From CAYFKJ01 sp964528595 (GTDB lineage: Bacteria > Pseudomonadota > Alphaproteobacteria > UBA2966), in contig CAZGTM010000031.1 in the NCBI GenBank assembly GCA_964528595.1, positions 1 to 42,343 of the forward strand: a stretch of DNA of 42,343 nucleotides, written 5' to 3'. Position numbers and translations under genes: made by a program. The number at the start of each line of letters is the position of its first letter. Within the stretch, counting starts at the first letter, position 1. Shown in pieces: positions 7,298-14,834 of this stretch. The notes under the pieces were generated by a model. That model was not told where the DNA came from and did not search any database. It worked only from the letters and a program-made list of their open reading frames with translations.

Positions 7298-9307
7298 ATG
7301 GCCCCGGTGCAACAAGACTTCAAAAAAGCCGTCGATCATTATATGGCGGGACGCTTCGCCAAGGCGGAGAAGCTGTTTCGCAAGGTGGCGAAGGCGGATG
7401 CACTAAATGCCGACGCCCGGCATCTGCTTGGACTAATAGCGCTGCAGACCGGACAGCCGAAAGCCGCCGAACGCCTGGTTAGGCAGGCGATCGCCGTACA
7501 GCCCGCCAATCACGTCTATCACGGCAGTCTGGGTGCGGTTCTGCGCGAGTTGGACCGGCCGGAAGATGCCATTGAGGCCTATCGCACTGCTTTGGAAAAC
7601 CACGCGGATTACGCGATCGCGTGGCAAAACATCGGCCAGATTCAAGCCGACCTGGGCCGGCTCGACGTGGCTGCCGGGTCGTTGAGGAAGGCCTTGAAAC
7701 TCGACGGCCGGGACGCGGTCGCCCACTTCTGTCTGGCCAACGTCCGCCGGAATCAGGGCGAGCTGGCGACGGCGGCCGAACATTACCAGGCGGCGGTGGA
7801 AATACGTCCCACCTACGTCGAGGCCTGGAACAACTACGCCAATTTGCTTAGCTCGGAAGGGCGTCATGCCGATGCCTTCGAGGCCTTCGAGGAGGCGGTC
7901 AGGCTGCGGCCGGACGATGCCGCCCTGTTGGCGAATATGGCGCGGAAAAGGATTGAGGTGGGCCATCTCGACCAGGCCCGCGCCGCTTACGAGCGCGCCA
8001 TAACCGTTGATCCGAGACACGGCGCCGCGTTGACCGGTCTGGCCGATTTGACGGCTTTTCTCGGCGACGACGACGTTGCCTGCGAACTCTACGCCCGGCT
8101 CGAGGAGGCCGAACCGGACAGTCCGAGAACACATGCCGCGCTGGCTTCCTGGCACGAATATGCCGGCCGCAAGCAAGATGCGCAGGCCGCGGTGGATCGT
8201 GCCCTGGAACTCGACCCCTGGCACCACGACGCCAACCTGATGAAGGCGCAAATCGAGCGACGCAGCGGTAACCTCGATGCGGCAAGGCGGCGTCTTGAGG
8301 CGATGGAAGACCGGGGGGACGACGGCCAATTCGGCTTTGAGCTGGGCCGGGTGCTCGACCGTTTGGGCGAATTCGACAACGCCTTTGCCTCTTTCGAACG
8401 CGCCAACGCCGACCACGCCAGGAACCGCCACGCGGAACGCCTGGACGGCGAGGGTTATCTCGCGATGATCGGCAAGGCGCGGGCCGCGTCAAAATCCCTG
8501 CTCGCGCAGGCTGCCGAGCGGTCCGCGCCGGACGACGAATTGGCGGATCCGATCTTCTTCGTCGGCTTTCCCCGTTCGGGCACGACCTTGATGGAACAAT
8601 TCCTCGACGCCCACGATGGCTTGGTCAGCGTCGAGGAACTGCCCCTGCTCGAGGCGGTGAAACGGCACTTGGAGGATCTGGGCGGTTATCCCGATACCTT
8701 GGCGGATATTGCGCCCGCGACCGTCACCGAATTGCGCCGGATCTATTGGCAAGCCGCAACCAGCGCCCTGACGGCGCCGCTCGGTCAGCGTCGTCTGGTC
8801 GACAAGTTGCCTTTGAACATCATTCACCTGGGCCTGATTTGTACGGTGTTTCCGGAGGCCAAGATCTTGGTGGCGCTGCGCGACCCGCGTGATGTCGTGC
8901 TGAGTTGTTTCATGCAAAGTTTCGAACCCAACGAGGCCATGGTCAATTTCAATACTGTTGGCAAAACGGCATCCATGTACGACCTGGTGATGGGCGGTTG
9001 GTTGGAGCTGCGGTCTGTCTTGGCCGGAAATGCGCTTGAGTACCGCTACGAAGATCTCGTGGCCGACACGCCGTCAACCGTGCAGCGGATATTCGAGTTT
9101 CTTGAATTGCCCTGGCAGGAGAGCGCTTTGGACTACCGTGACAGCCAACCGAAACGGCACATCTCGACGCCCAGCTACCAGGACGTCCGCGAGGCTGTCT
9201 ATGAGCGTGCCGTGGAGCGCTGGCGTAATTATGCGGACAATCTGGCGCCCGTCTTGCCGGTTTTGGAGCCGTACGTCCAAGCGTTCGGCTATGAACCGGA
9301 CGCTTGA
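7298..9307 (+). CDS. TPR-repeat protein with C-terminal sulfotransferase domain
   Basis: A two-part cytoplasmic protein of about 669 residues. The first ~370 residues are a tetratricopeptide solenoid with at least eight recognisable 34-residue units (e.g. GQPKAAERLVRQAIAVQP, DRPEDAIEAYRTALENHADY, GELATAAEHYQAAVEIRP). The C-terminal ~260 residues form a sulfotransferase domain. FFVGFPRSGTTLMEQ is the PAPS 5'-phosphosulfate-binding loop, LVDKLPLNIIHLGLI follows, and ILVALRDPRDVVLSCFMQ carries the 3'-phosphate-binding Arg and Ser. Such fusions in alphaproteobacteria are usually of unknown acceptor. The start is uncertain: 7298 fits the first repeat, 7256 is an alternative, and neither has a strong ribosome site. 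It stands alone, convergent with the GFA gene 8 bp away. Confidence 0.85.
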   Translation: MAPVQQDFKKAVDHYMAGRFAKAEKLFRKVAKADALNADARHLLGLIALQTGQPKAAERLVRQAIAVQPANHVYHGSLGAVLRELDRPEDAIEAYRTALENHADYAIAWQNIGQIQADLGRLDVAAGSLRKALKLDGRDAVAHFCLANVRRNQGELATAAEHYQAAVEIRPTYVEAWNNYANLLSSEGRHADAFEAFEEAVRLRPDDAALLANMARKRIEVGHLDQARAAYERAITVDPRHGAALTGLADLTAFLGDDDVACELYARLEEAEPDSPRTHAALASWHEYAGRKQDAQAAVDRALELDPWHHDANLMKAQIERRSGNLDAARRRLEAMEDRGDDGQFGFELGRVLDRLGEFDNAFASFERANADHARNRHAERLDGEGYLAMIGKARAASKSLLAQAAERSAPDDELADPIFFVGFPRSGTTLMEQFLDAHDGLVSVEELPLLEAVKRHLEDLGGYPDTLADIAPATVTELRRIYWQAATSALTAPLGQRRLVDKLPLNIIHLGLICTVFPEAKILVALRDPRDVVLSCFMQSFEPNEAMVNFNTVGKTASMYDLVMGGWLELRSVLAGNALEYRYEDLVADTPSTVQRIFEFLELPWQESALDYRDSQPKRHISTPSYQDVREAVYERAVERWRNYADNLAPVLPVLEPYVQAFGYEPDA

Positions 9308-9315
9308 AGACGCGG

Positions 9316-9738
9316 TCAGACGTTCAGTTTTTTCGACTGGGCATGGCGTTCCGCCACCCCGTCGATGATGGCCCAGGGCGTCTCGCTCTGTGTCCAGATG
9401 TGAAACTCGGGCTTCAGCCAGGACGAATCGTCCAGCGATCCCGCCTTGATGGATCTGTGTGTTGTTCGGGCGGAGGAGAAAACGTAGAGCGGCGCGCCGC
9501 AATCGCGGCAGAAGGCATGGGTGACCGTATTGCCGGCGTCGGACGGCCGCTCGTAGGTTGCCGCTTCCCCCTGCACGATGGTGAACGCGTCGACTGGCAC
9601 GAAGACGCCCGTGTGGAAGGCGGTGCCGGACGCTTTCTGGCAATCGGTGCAATGGCAGTAATAGACGGCGACGGGCTCGGCGGTGCACTCGTAGCGCACC
9701 GCGCCGCACAGACAACCGCCCTGAAAGGGAACGGGCAT
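9316..9738 (-). CDS. GFA (glutathione-dependent formaldehyde-activating) family protein
   Basis: A 140-residue zinc-binding protein of the GFA / CENP-V family. The cysteine set is complete: GGCLCGAVRY (C9, C11), CHCTDCQK (C28, C30, C33) and FCRDCGAPLY (C77, C80). The founding member speeds glutathione-formaldehyde adduct formation, but most members have no proven activity. The tail HIWTQSETPWAIIDGV is also typical. It starts 14 bp after the cytochrome b561 gene on the same strand, so it is probably the last gene of the EF-hand/b561 operon. Confidence 0.9.
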   Translation of the reverse strand: MPVPFQGGCLCGAVRYECTAEPVAVYYCHCTDCQKASGTAFHTGVFVPVDAFTIVQGEAATYERPSDAGNTVTHAFCRDCGAPLYVFSSARTTHRSIKAGSLDDSSWLKPEFHIWTQSETPWAIIDGVAERHAQSKKLNV

Positions 9739-9752
9739 GGGTAACTCCGGGA

Positions 9753-10295
9753 TTATTTCGGCGCTTTGACGAAGGGTATCATGCGGTGGGGGATTTCGTC
9801 CTTGTCGATCAGCCAGTGTTTAAACGTCGCCGCGATGTGCAGCAGGGTGAGCAGGGCGAGCGCACTGAAGCCGATACCGTGCAGCACATGGAAGAATTGC
9901 GTCACGCCGACGCCGGATGGCAGCAAAGCCGTTACGTTGAACAGGCCGAAGGGCTGAACGTTGGCGTCGACATAGGTCGCGGCGTGAAGCAGGCCGACGA
10001 CGGGCTGATAGACCATCAGCGCGTAAAAGAGATGGACGACGCCCTTGGAAATCTTCTGGTCGCGGGCCGACATGCTGTCGGGGTAGGGCGGGGCCGGATG
10101 GCCACGGCGCCACCACAGCCGGATGGCGACAAGGATCAGGAGCACCATGCCGATGCCGGAATGGCCCATCAAGGGCACTGTCCGTTCGGCGGCGGGAACG
10201 TCTTCCAGGTTCACACCGGCGAAAATCATGAAAATGATCAGGATGGCCATGATCCAGTGAAGCGTCCTGGCCACGCCGTCATAGCGCTTGGTCAT
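9753..10295 (-). CDS. cytochrome b561
   Basis: A 180-residue four-helix membrane dihaem cytochrome of the bacterial b561 family, which passes electrons between the quinone pool and a periplasmic partner. Helices are visible at about 13-29, 46-63, 86-105 and 137-158. Candidate haem-ligand histidines are H13 (RTLHWIM), H45 (MGHSGIG), H136/H139 (FFHVLHGIG) and H153 (LLHIAATFKHW). Length is typical. It lies 81 bp downstream of the EF-hand gene and 14 bp upstream of the GFA gene, all leftward, suggesting one operon. A periplasmic EF-hand protein beside a b-type cytochrome suggests a calcium-linked redox or envelope role, by inference. Confidence 0.92.
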   Translation of the reverse strand: MTKRYDGVARTLHWIMAILIIFMIFAGVNLEDVPAAERTVPLMGHSGIGMVLLILVAIRLWWRRGHPAPPYPDSMSARDQKISKGVVHLFYALMVYQPVVGLLHAATYVDANVQPFGLFNVTALLPSGVGVTQFFHVLHGIGFSALALLTLLHIAATFKHWLIDKDEIPHRMIPFVKAPK

Positions 10296-10376
10296 ACTCT
10301 CGGTCTCCTCGTACGTCGGGGCCCAATCATGAACCGATCGGACCCCGGATTACCACGATGTTATCAGGCTTGACGA

Positions 10377-10889
10377 TCAATCGTCGTCGTCATCGTCGTC
10401 ATAGCGGCCCATGTGCTTGCGGCGCATTTCCTTCTTCGAAACGGTGCCGTCGTCGTTGCTGTCGAGATGGTTGACGATGCGGTTCAGCGGCGACTTAAGC
10501 TCGCCTTCCGTCACTTCGCCGTTGGCATCCTTGTCCAGCATCTGGAAGCCCCGGATCATGAAGGGGCGGGAGAATTCCAGCCACACGGTCTCGAATTCCG
10601 ACACGCTCAGCTTGCCGTCGTTGTTGGCGTCGGATCCGTCGATACGCGTTCTAACCGCGTTTTCAAGCTCCGCCTTGGTCAGATTGCCGTCCTTGTCGGC
10701 ATCGAACTTGTCGAACAGGTCGCCGGCGTGCCGTGACATCGCGTGGCGGCCGCCCATGTGGCCTTTTCCCCAGCCATGGCCCCAGCCGTGCCGCCAGCCC
10801 CCGCTAGCCTGGCTGACGCCGGCGGCGACCAACGACCCGATCGCGACGAGTGCGGTGGTGGCGAAAAAAATCTTCGTTCTCTTTTGCAT
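10377..10889 (-). CDS. exported four-EF-hand calcium-binding protein with poly-Asp tail
   Basis: A 170-residue exported protein. A signal peptide (MQKRTKIFFATTALVAIGSLVAAGVSQA) leads into a Gly/His/Trp-rich linker (GWRHGWGHGWGKGHMGGRH), possibly metal-binding. Four canonical 12-residue EF-hand loops follow: DADKDGNLTKAE (63-74), DANNDGKLSVSE (87-98), DKDANGEVTEGE (119-130) and DSNDDGTVSKKE (143-154). All have acidic residues at positions 1, 3, 5 and 12 and Gly at 6. The protein ends in seven consecutive Asp. The start at 10889 is preferred because GAGG lies upstream; an ATG four codons earlier lacks one. It is divergent from the OmpR-type regulator gene. The sensor kinase of that system carries nine Asp in its periplasmic domain. 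Confidence 0.9.
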   Translation of the reverse strand: MQKRTKIFFATTALVAIGSLVAAGVSQASGGWRHGWGHGWGKGHMGGRHAMSRHAGDLFDKFDADKDGNLTKAELENAVRTRIDGSDANNDGKLSVSEFETVWLEFSRPFMIRGFQMLDKDANGEVTEGELKSPLNRIVNHLDSNDDGTVSKKEMRRKHMGRYDDDDDDD

Positions 10890-10933
10890 TTGCAACCTCA
10901 TGTGGCTGTGTTTCCGATGCCCTGATTAAACAG

Positions 10934-10978
10934 CGCGACAGGGGGCAAAAGTGTGTCGCGGAACCGCTCAATTGTCGC
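10934..10978. promoter_or_regulatory. three TGTCGC half-sites in the EF-hand/response-regulator spacer
   Basis: CGCGACA at 10934-10940 is inverted relative to TGTCGCG at 10954-10960, and a third TGTCGC stands at 10973-10978. The spacings of about 19-20 bases equal two helical turns. The cluster lies 45-90 bp upstream of the EF-hand start codon, where an OmpR/PhoB-type regulator would act. Assigning it to the neighbouring regulator is inference. Confidence 0.35.
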
Positions 10979-11065
10979 AAACGGTGGCGCGGACGGCGTT
11001 TGACAAACTTTGATACATTTTTCTCCGGCGAAGCGGCCTTTCAGCGGGCATACTCGCCGCCTAGG

Positions 11066-11090
11066 GTGTTTCAAGTTTTGCTTGAAACAC
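11066..11090. promoter_or_regulatory. 10-bp perfect inverted repeat, operator or RNA hairpin
   Basis: GTGTTTCAAG (11066-11075) and CTTGAAACAC (11081-11090) form a perfect dyad around TTTTG. It lies 90-114 bases upstream of the response-regulator ATG and could be a protein-binding operator or a leader hairpin. A second short dyad, TTCCGT-TAAG-ACGGAA, occurs at 11140-11155, much closer to that ATG. Confidence 0.45.
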
Positions 11091-11179
11091 TGAAAGCCGA
11101 TAACACATTGCAACGCCTGGAAAATATGAGGCGAGGCGTTTCCGTTAAGACGGAATCCGCTCAAATTTAGAATTCGGTC

Positions 11180-11902
11180 ATGAATGAAAGCACGCCACAT
11201 ATCCTCGTCGTCGATGACAACCGCGACGTCCGCGAACCGCTCGCCAAATACCTGACCAAGAACGGGCTTCGGGTCAGCGGCGCCGACGGCGGCACCGCCA
11301 TGCGCGACGTCCTGGGCCGCCACGCCGTCGATTTGGTCGTGCTCGACATCATGATGCCGGGCGAAGACGGGCTGACGCTGTGCCGGCACCTGCGTGAGAA
11401 CACCGACATTCCGGTCATCATGCTGACGGCCGTGGCCGAGGACGTCGACCGCGTCGTCGGCCTCGAGATGGGCGCCGACGACTACGTCACCAAACCGTTC
11501 AATCCGCGCGAATTGCTGGCCCGGATCCGGGCGGTACTGCGGCGCGCCGAAAGCATGCCCAGGCGGGTGCGCGAGCCGGAAATCCAAAGCTATAAGTTCG
11601 ACCGCTGGCAGCTCGACGTCGCACGGCGTGAACTGACCAGCGAAGACGGCGTCGGCGTCCCCCTGGGCACGGCGGAGTTTCTGCTCCTGAATGCCTTTCT
11701 CGCCCACCCCCAAATGACCCTGAGCCGCGACGAACTGCTGGATCTCACACGGGGGCGGGAGGCGGCCGTCTTCGACCGCAGCATTGACAACCAGGTCAGC
11801 CGCTTGCGCCGCAAGATCGAGCATGACCCCAAGGAACCCGAATTGATCAAAACGGTGTGGGGCGGCGGATATTGCTTCACGCCGGAGGTTGAAGCGCAAT
11901 GA
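11180..11902 (+). CDS. OmpR-family response regulator
   Basis: A 240-residue two-component regulator. The receiver domain (residues 6-120) has the acidic pair VVDDN, the phosphoacceptor D56 in VVLDIMMPGEDG, the switch threonine in VIMLTA and the lysine in YVTKPFNPREL. The C-terminal winged helix-turn-helix (about 132-235) has the OmpR pattern LGTAEFLLLNAFLAHPQMTLSR and ends VWGGGYCF. Its stop overlaps the start of the histidine kinase gene by four bases, so the pair is co-translated. The EF-hand/cytochrome b561 operon runs in the opposite direction from the same spacer and is the likeliest target, by inference. Confidence 0.93.
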   Translation: MNESTPHILVVDDNRDVREPLAKYLTKNGLRVSGADGGTAMRDVLGRHAVDLVVLDIMMPGEDGLTLCRHLRENTDIPVIMLTAVAEDVDRVVGLEMGADDYVTKPFNPRELLARIRAVLRRAESMPRRVREPEIQSYKFDRWQLDVARRELTSEDGVGVPLGTAEFLLLNAFLAHPQMTLSRDELLDLTRGREAAVFDRSIDNQVSRLRRKIEHDPKEPELIKTVWGGGYCFTPEVEAQ

Positions 11903-13410
11903 GCTATCAGCCGCCGCGCCGCTTCCCCCGGATCAGGAAGATCCCTTGGCCCAAGAGCATCGCTGGTCAGATGATCGCGCTTATTCTGATCGCGCTGGCG
12001 GCCGTGCAAATCGCCAATCTGGCGATCCTGGGGGACGAACGCCGCCAGGCCGTGCGGGCGGTTGCTCACGACCAAATTCTGAGCCGGACAGCCTCGCTGG
12101 TCCGCCTGCTCAACGATGCGCCGCCTGGTTTGCACGAACAACTCGTTGCCGCCAGCAGTTCACCCCGTCTGGGTTTCGGGTTGGGGGAGGCCGACGTCAT
12201 CGAAAGCGGTTCGGACAAACTCGACAGCACTCTTTCGACCCAGCTTACGTCTTTGCTGGGGGATCAGGCCCTTGAGGTGCGCGTGGATGCCCGCGACCGC
12301 ACGGGTTTCTTGGGTTGGCGCTCGCGCTGGCAGGAAACGCGCTGGATGTCCGACCGCCACGCCGCCCGCGAAGACGATGACGACGACGATGACGACGATG
12401 GCGACGAGGTGTCGCGCGATCATCGCCACAAGTGGGGGCCACCCTGGCGGCGGTACCGCCGGCTCGTTGGTCTCGACATATCCGTGCTGACACGCGAGGG
12501 CGTGTGGCTGAACGTCCATACGTTGGTACCGCCCCGTCCGCCCGGCTGGGCCTTACCTTCGATGCACACCATCGCCGTTTTGGCGGTCGTATTGGTCGTC
12601 ATCGTGATCGTCATGGTGCAACGGATTACCCGGCCCATGCGCCGCCTGGCAAAGGCCGCGGACGCCTTGGGGCGAGGCGAGGATGGCGACCCCCTGCCGG
12701 AGGACGGGCCGCAGGACGTGCGCCAAACCACCCGCGCCTTCAACCAAATGCGGGGGCGGCTAAAACGTTTTCTCGATGACCGCACCCAGATGCTGGCCGC
12801 CATTTCACACGATTTGAGAACGCCGATAACCTCATTGCGCATCCGCGCCGAACTGGTCGAGGACGAGGACCTGCGGCAAAAGATGATCGACACGCTTGAG
12901 GAGATGCAGCGCATGGCGGAGGCGACCCTCGACTTCGTACGCGAGGAAGCGGACGAAGAAGCGACGCGCCGGATCGACCTCGACGCCCTGATCGCCAGTA
13001 TCTGTGACGATTTTATCGATCTCGGCCGCGACGTCTCGTTTAGCGGTCCGAAAGAAACGGATGCCAGTTCGGTGACATACGCGTGCCGGCCGCTGGCATT
13101 GAAACGCGCCATCCGCAATCTGGTGGACAACGCCTTGTTCTATGCCGGGCAGGCCCGGGTATCGTTGGAAGCGGGCGTTACGGAATTCGTCGTCGTTATC
13201 GAAGACGACGGACCCGGTATTCCCGAGGATCAACTGGAGCACGTCTTCGAACCCTTCGTCAGGGTGGAGGAGTCGCGCAATCCCGAAACCGGCGGCATCG
13301 GCCTGGGTCTGGCTATCGCCCGATCCATCATTCATGGTCACGGCGGTGAGATATCTCTCGGCAACCGGCCGGAAGGCGGCCTAAGCGTGCGCGTCAGCCT
13401 GCCGCTTTAG
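11899..13410 (+). CDS. sensor histidine kinase with acidic poly-Asp periplasmic domain
   Basis: A 503-residue membrane kinase paired with the preceding regulator. TM1 is at about 21-43, a periplasmic region at 44-221, TM2 at 222-241 (TIAVLAVVLVVIVIVMV), then HAMP. HisKA has H304 in AAISHDLRTPITSLRIR, followed by an HATPase domain with NLVDNAL (N box), EDDGPGIP (G1) and GGIGLGLAI (G2). The domain order is that of EnvZ/CpxA-type sensors. The sensor domain carries nine consecutive Asp (159-167) followed by G-D-E, then a basic, aromatic stretch HKWGPPWRRYRR. An acidic cluster near the membrane is how PhoQ senses divalent cations; sensing Ca2+ or another cation here is inference, supported by the divergent EF-hand gene. 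Confidence 0.93.
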   Translation: MSYQPPRRFPRIRKIPWPKSIAGQMIALILIALAAVQIANLAILGDERRQAVRAVAHDQILSRTASLVRLLNDAPPGLHEQLVAASSSPRLGFGLGEADVIESGSDKLDSTLSTQLTSLLGDQALEVRVDARDRTGFLGWRSRWQETRWMSDRHAAREDDDDDDDDDGDEVSRDHRHKWGPPWRRYRRLVGLDISVLTREGVWLNVHTLVPPRPPGWALPSMHTIAVLAVVLVVIVIVMVQRITRPMRRLAKAADALGRGEDGDPLPEDGPQDVRQTTRAFNQMRGRLKRFLDDRTQMLAAISHDLRTPITSLRIRAELVEDEDLRQKMIDTLEEMQRMAEATLDFVREEADEEATRRIDLDALIASICDDFIDLGRDVSFSGPKETDASSVTYACRPLALKRAIRNLVDNALFYAGQARVSLEAGVTEFVVVIEDDGPGIPEDQLEHVFEPFVRVEESRNPETGGIGLGLAIARSIIHGHGGEISLGNRPEGGLSVRVSLPL

Positions 13411-13625
13411 TCCGGACCTTAAAACCGGCCATACCCCGCTATGTCAGGCTCCCCGCCAAACATTATTTCGTTCCAATATTATTAAAATTTTATTTGATAA
13501 TAATGGCTTAGCGAGGGCAACTCCGGTATGGTCTTGCCACCTTGAGTACCGTTAGGGTTGTTTTCACCGGTTGGTTGTAGACTCGTACGGTGCATTGCAG
13601 GTTGGGGGCGATTTGATGACAGCTG
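13411..13625. other. intergenic region with AT-rich dyad before the PAS kinase
   Basis: This 215-bp spacer has no gene. A sharply AT-rich island at about 13467-13505 includes a 7-bp inverted repeat (ATTATTA 13478-13484 and TAATAAT 13498-13504), unlike its GC-rich surroundings. It may hold the promoter of the PAS kinase gene. An ATG at 13616 with a G-rich stretch upstream opens a 16-codon frame that ends inside the kinase N-terminus in another frame. Confidence 0.3.
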
Positions 13626-14816
13626 TTGGGGGTAGTTCAGCGCTTGGCCCAGGACCACCAATTTGACGCCAAAGAAGCCAATCGGCGGCTGCGCGATGTC
13701 GCGCGTCTGACGGCCGACCTGATTTGGGAGACGGATCGGGAATACCGCCTCACAAGCTTATCCGACAATTCACTCGACCTACTGGGATACCACCGCACCG
13801 AACTGATCGGCCAATCGCTCGATCAGCTTTGCCCGATTTCTGATGGAACGACGGATGATCCCTGGTCCGATTGGCGTCGCCCCTTCCGGGACGTCGTCGT
13901 CGGCTATCATCATCCGGACCGCGGTCAGCGGACCTTCAGGATCAGTGGACTGCCGATTTTCGACCCCCGCACAGGCGATTTCCAATGCCTCAGGGGTATA
14001 GCCAAGGACATTTCGGTTCAGGCGGCTCAGGAAAGGGAGCTTGAATCCTATCGCGCTCACCTTGAGCAACTCGTGGCGGCGCGGACAGCCGACGTCGAAC
14101 TGGCCAACAAGGCAAAATCCGAATTCCTGGCCAACATGAGCCACGAACTGCGCACGCCGTTGAATGCCGTTATCGGATTTTCCGAAATTTTGATGACCGG
14201 CATCGCCGGTCCCCTGGAGGAACAGCAGTACAATTACGCTAGGGACATACACGTTGCCGGTAAGCATTTGCTCGACCTTATCAACGACGTCCTGGATCTC
14301 TCGAAAATCGAGGCCGGCAAGTTCGATTTGCATGAGGAGAAGATCAGCATTCCGGAACTGGTCGATCAGACCCTGGTCTACGTTCGCGACCAGGCGTTGC
14401 GCGCAGGTGTCAGCCTGTCGTTCAGCCGGCCCCAAGTGGATCTTTGGATTTCCGGCGACCGCCGAATGTTCCAGCAAATGCTGCTGAACCTGTTGTCCAA
14501 CGCCGTCAAGTTCAGCGTTGATGGCGGGCGCACGACCGTCTCCGCCATGTCGGTACGCGGCGGCGATTTGGCGCTCTCGGTTGCCGACCAGGGGATCGGC
14601 ATGGATCCGAATGAGATTCCCGTGGCGCTCTCGCCGTTCGGCCAGACCAGCAACGAGGCGGCACTACAGGATATGGGAACAGGATTGGGTCTGCCTCTGG
14701 TCAAATCGTTTATTGAACTGCATGGCGGCAAACTGGAACTGGATAGCGAGGAGGAGGTCGGCACGACGGCAACCCTGGTCATTCCCTGGCATAGGGTGTT
14801 ATCGCCCGACGCCTGA
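13626..14816 (+). CDS. cytoplasmic PAS-domain histidine kinase (PleC/DivJ-like)
   Basis: A ~396-residue orphan sensor kinase without membrane segments. A PAS domain spans about 22-130 (LIWETDREYRLTSLSDNSLD, with GIAKDISVQ at its end). A coiled helix follows, then HisKA with H173 in FLANMSHELRTPLNAVIGFS and an HATPase domain with NLLSNAVKF, VADQGIGM and GTGLGLPLV. The HisKA sequence, including DLINDVLDLSKIEAGK, resembles alphaproteobacterial PleC/DivJ-type kinases. The start is unclear: the frame opens after a stop at 13617 and the first usable codon is TTG at 13626 with no ribosome site, while a better-placed ATG at 13616 is one frame off. No response regulator is adjacent. Confidence 0.85.
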   Translation: MGVVQRLAQDHQFDAKEANRRLRDVARLTADLIWETDREYRLTSLSDNSLDLLGYHRTELIGQSLDQLCPISDGTTDDPWSDWRRPFRDVVVGYHHPDRGQRTFRISGLPIFDPRTGDFQCLRGIAKDISVQAAQERELESYRAHLEQLVAARTADVELANKAKSEFLANMSHELRTPLNAVIGFSEILMTGIAGPLEEQQYNYARDIHVAGKHLLDLINDVLDLSKIEAGKFDLHEEKISIPELVDQTLVYVRDQALRAGVSLSFSRPQVDLWISGDRRMFQQMLLNLLSNAVKFSVDGGRTTVSAMSVRGGDLALSVADQGIGMDPNEIPVALSPFGQTSNEAALQDMGTGLGLPLVKSFIELHGGKLELDSEEEVGTTATLVIPWHRVLSPDA

Positions 14817-14834
14817 TTACCGCTCAGCCCGCCG

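Noticed and set aside
11000..11030. TTGACA at 11000-11005 as a -35 element
   Set aside because: No reasonable -10 sequence follows at 16-18 bp.
12370..12408. GAC/GAT repeat considered as a microsatellite or CRISPR-like element
   Set aside because: It stays in frame in a clear kinase gene and encodes poly-Asp; no spacers or direct repeat units exist.
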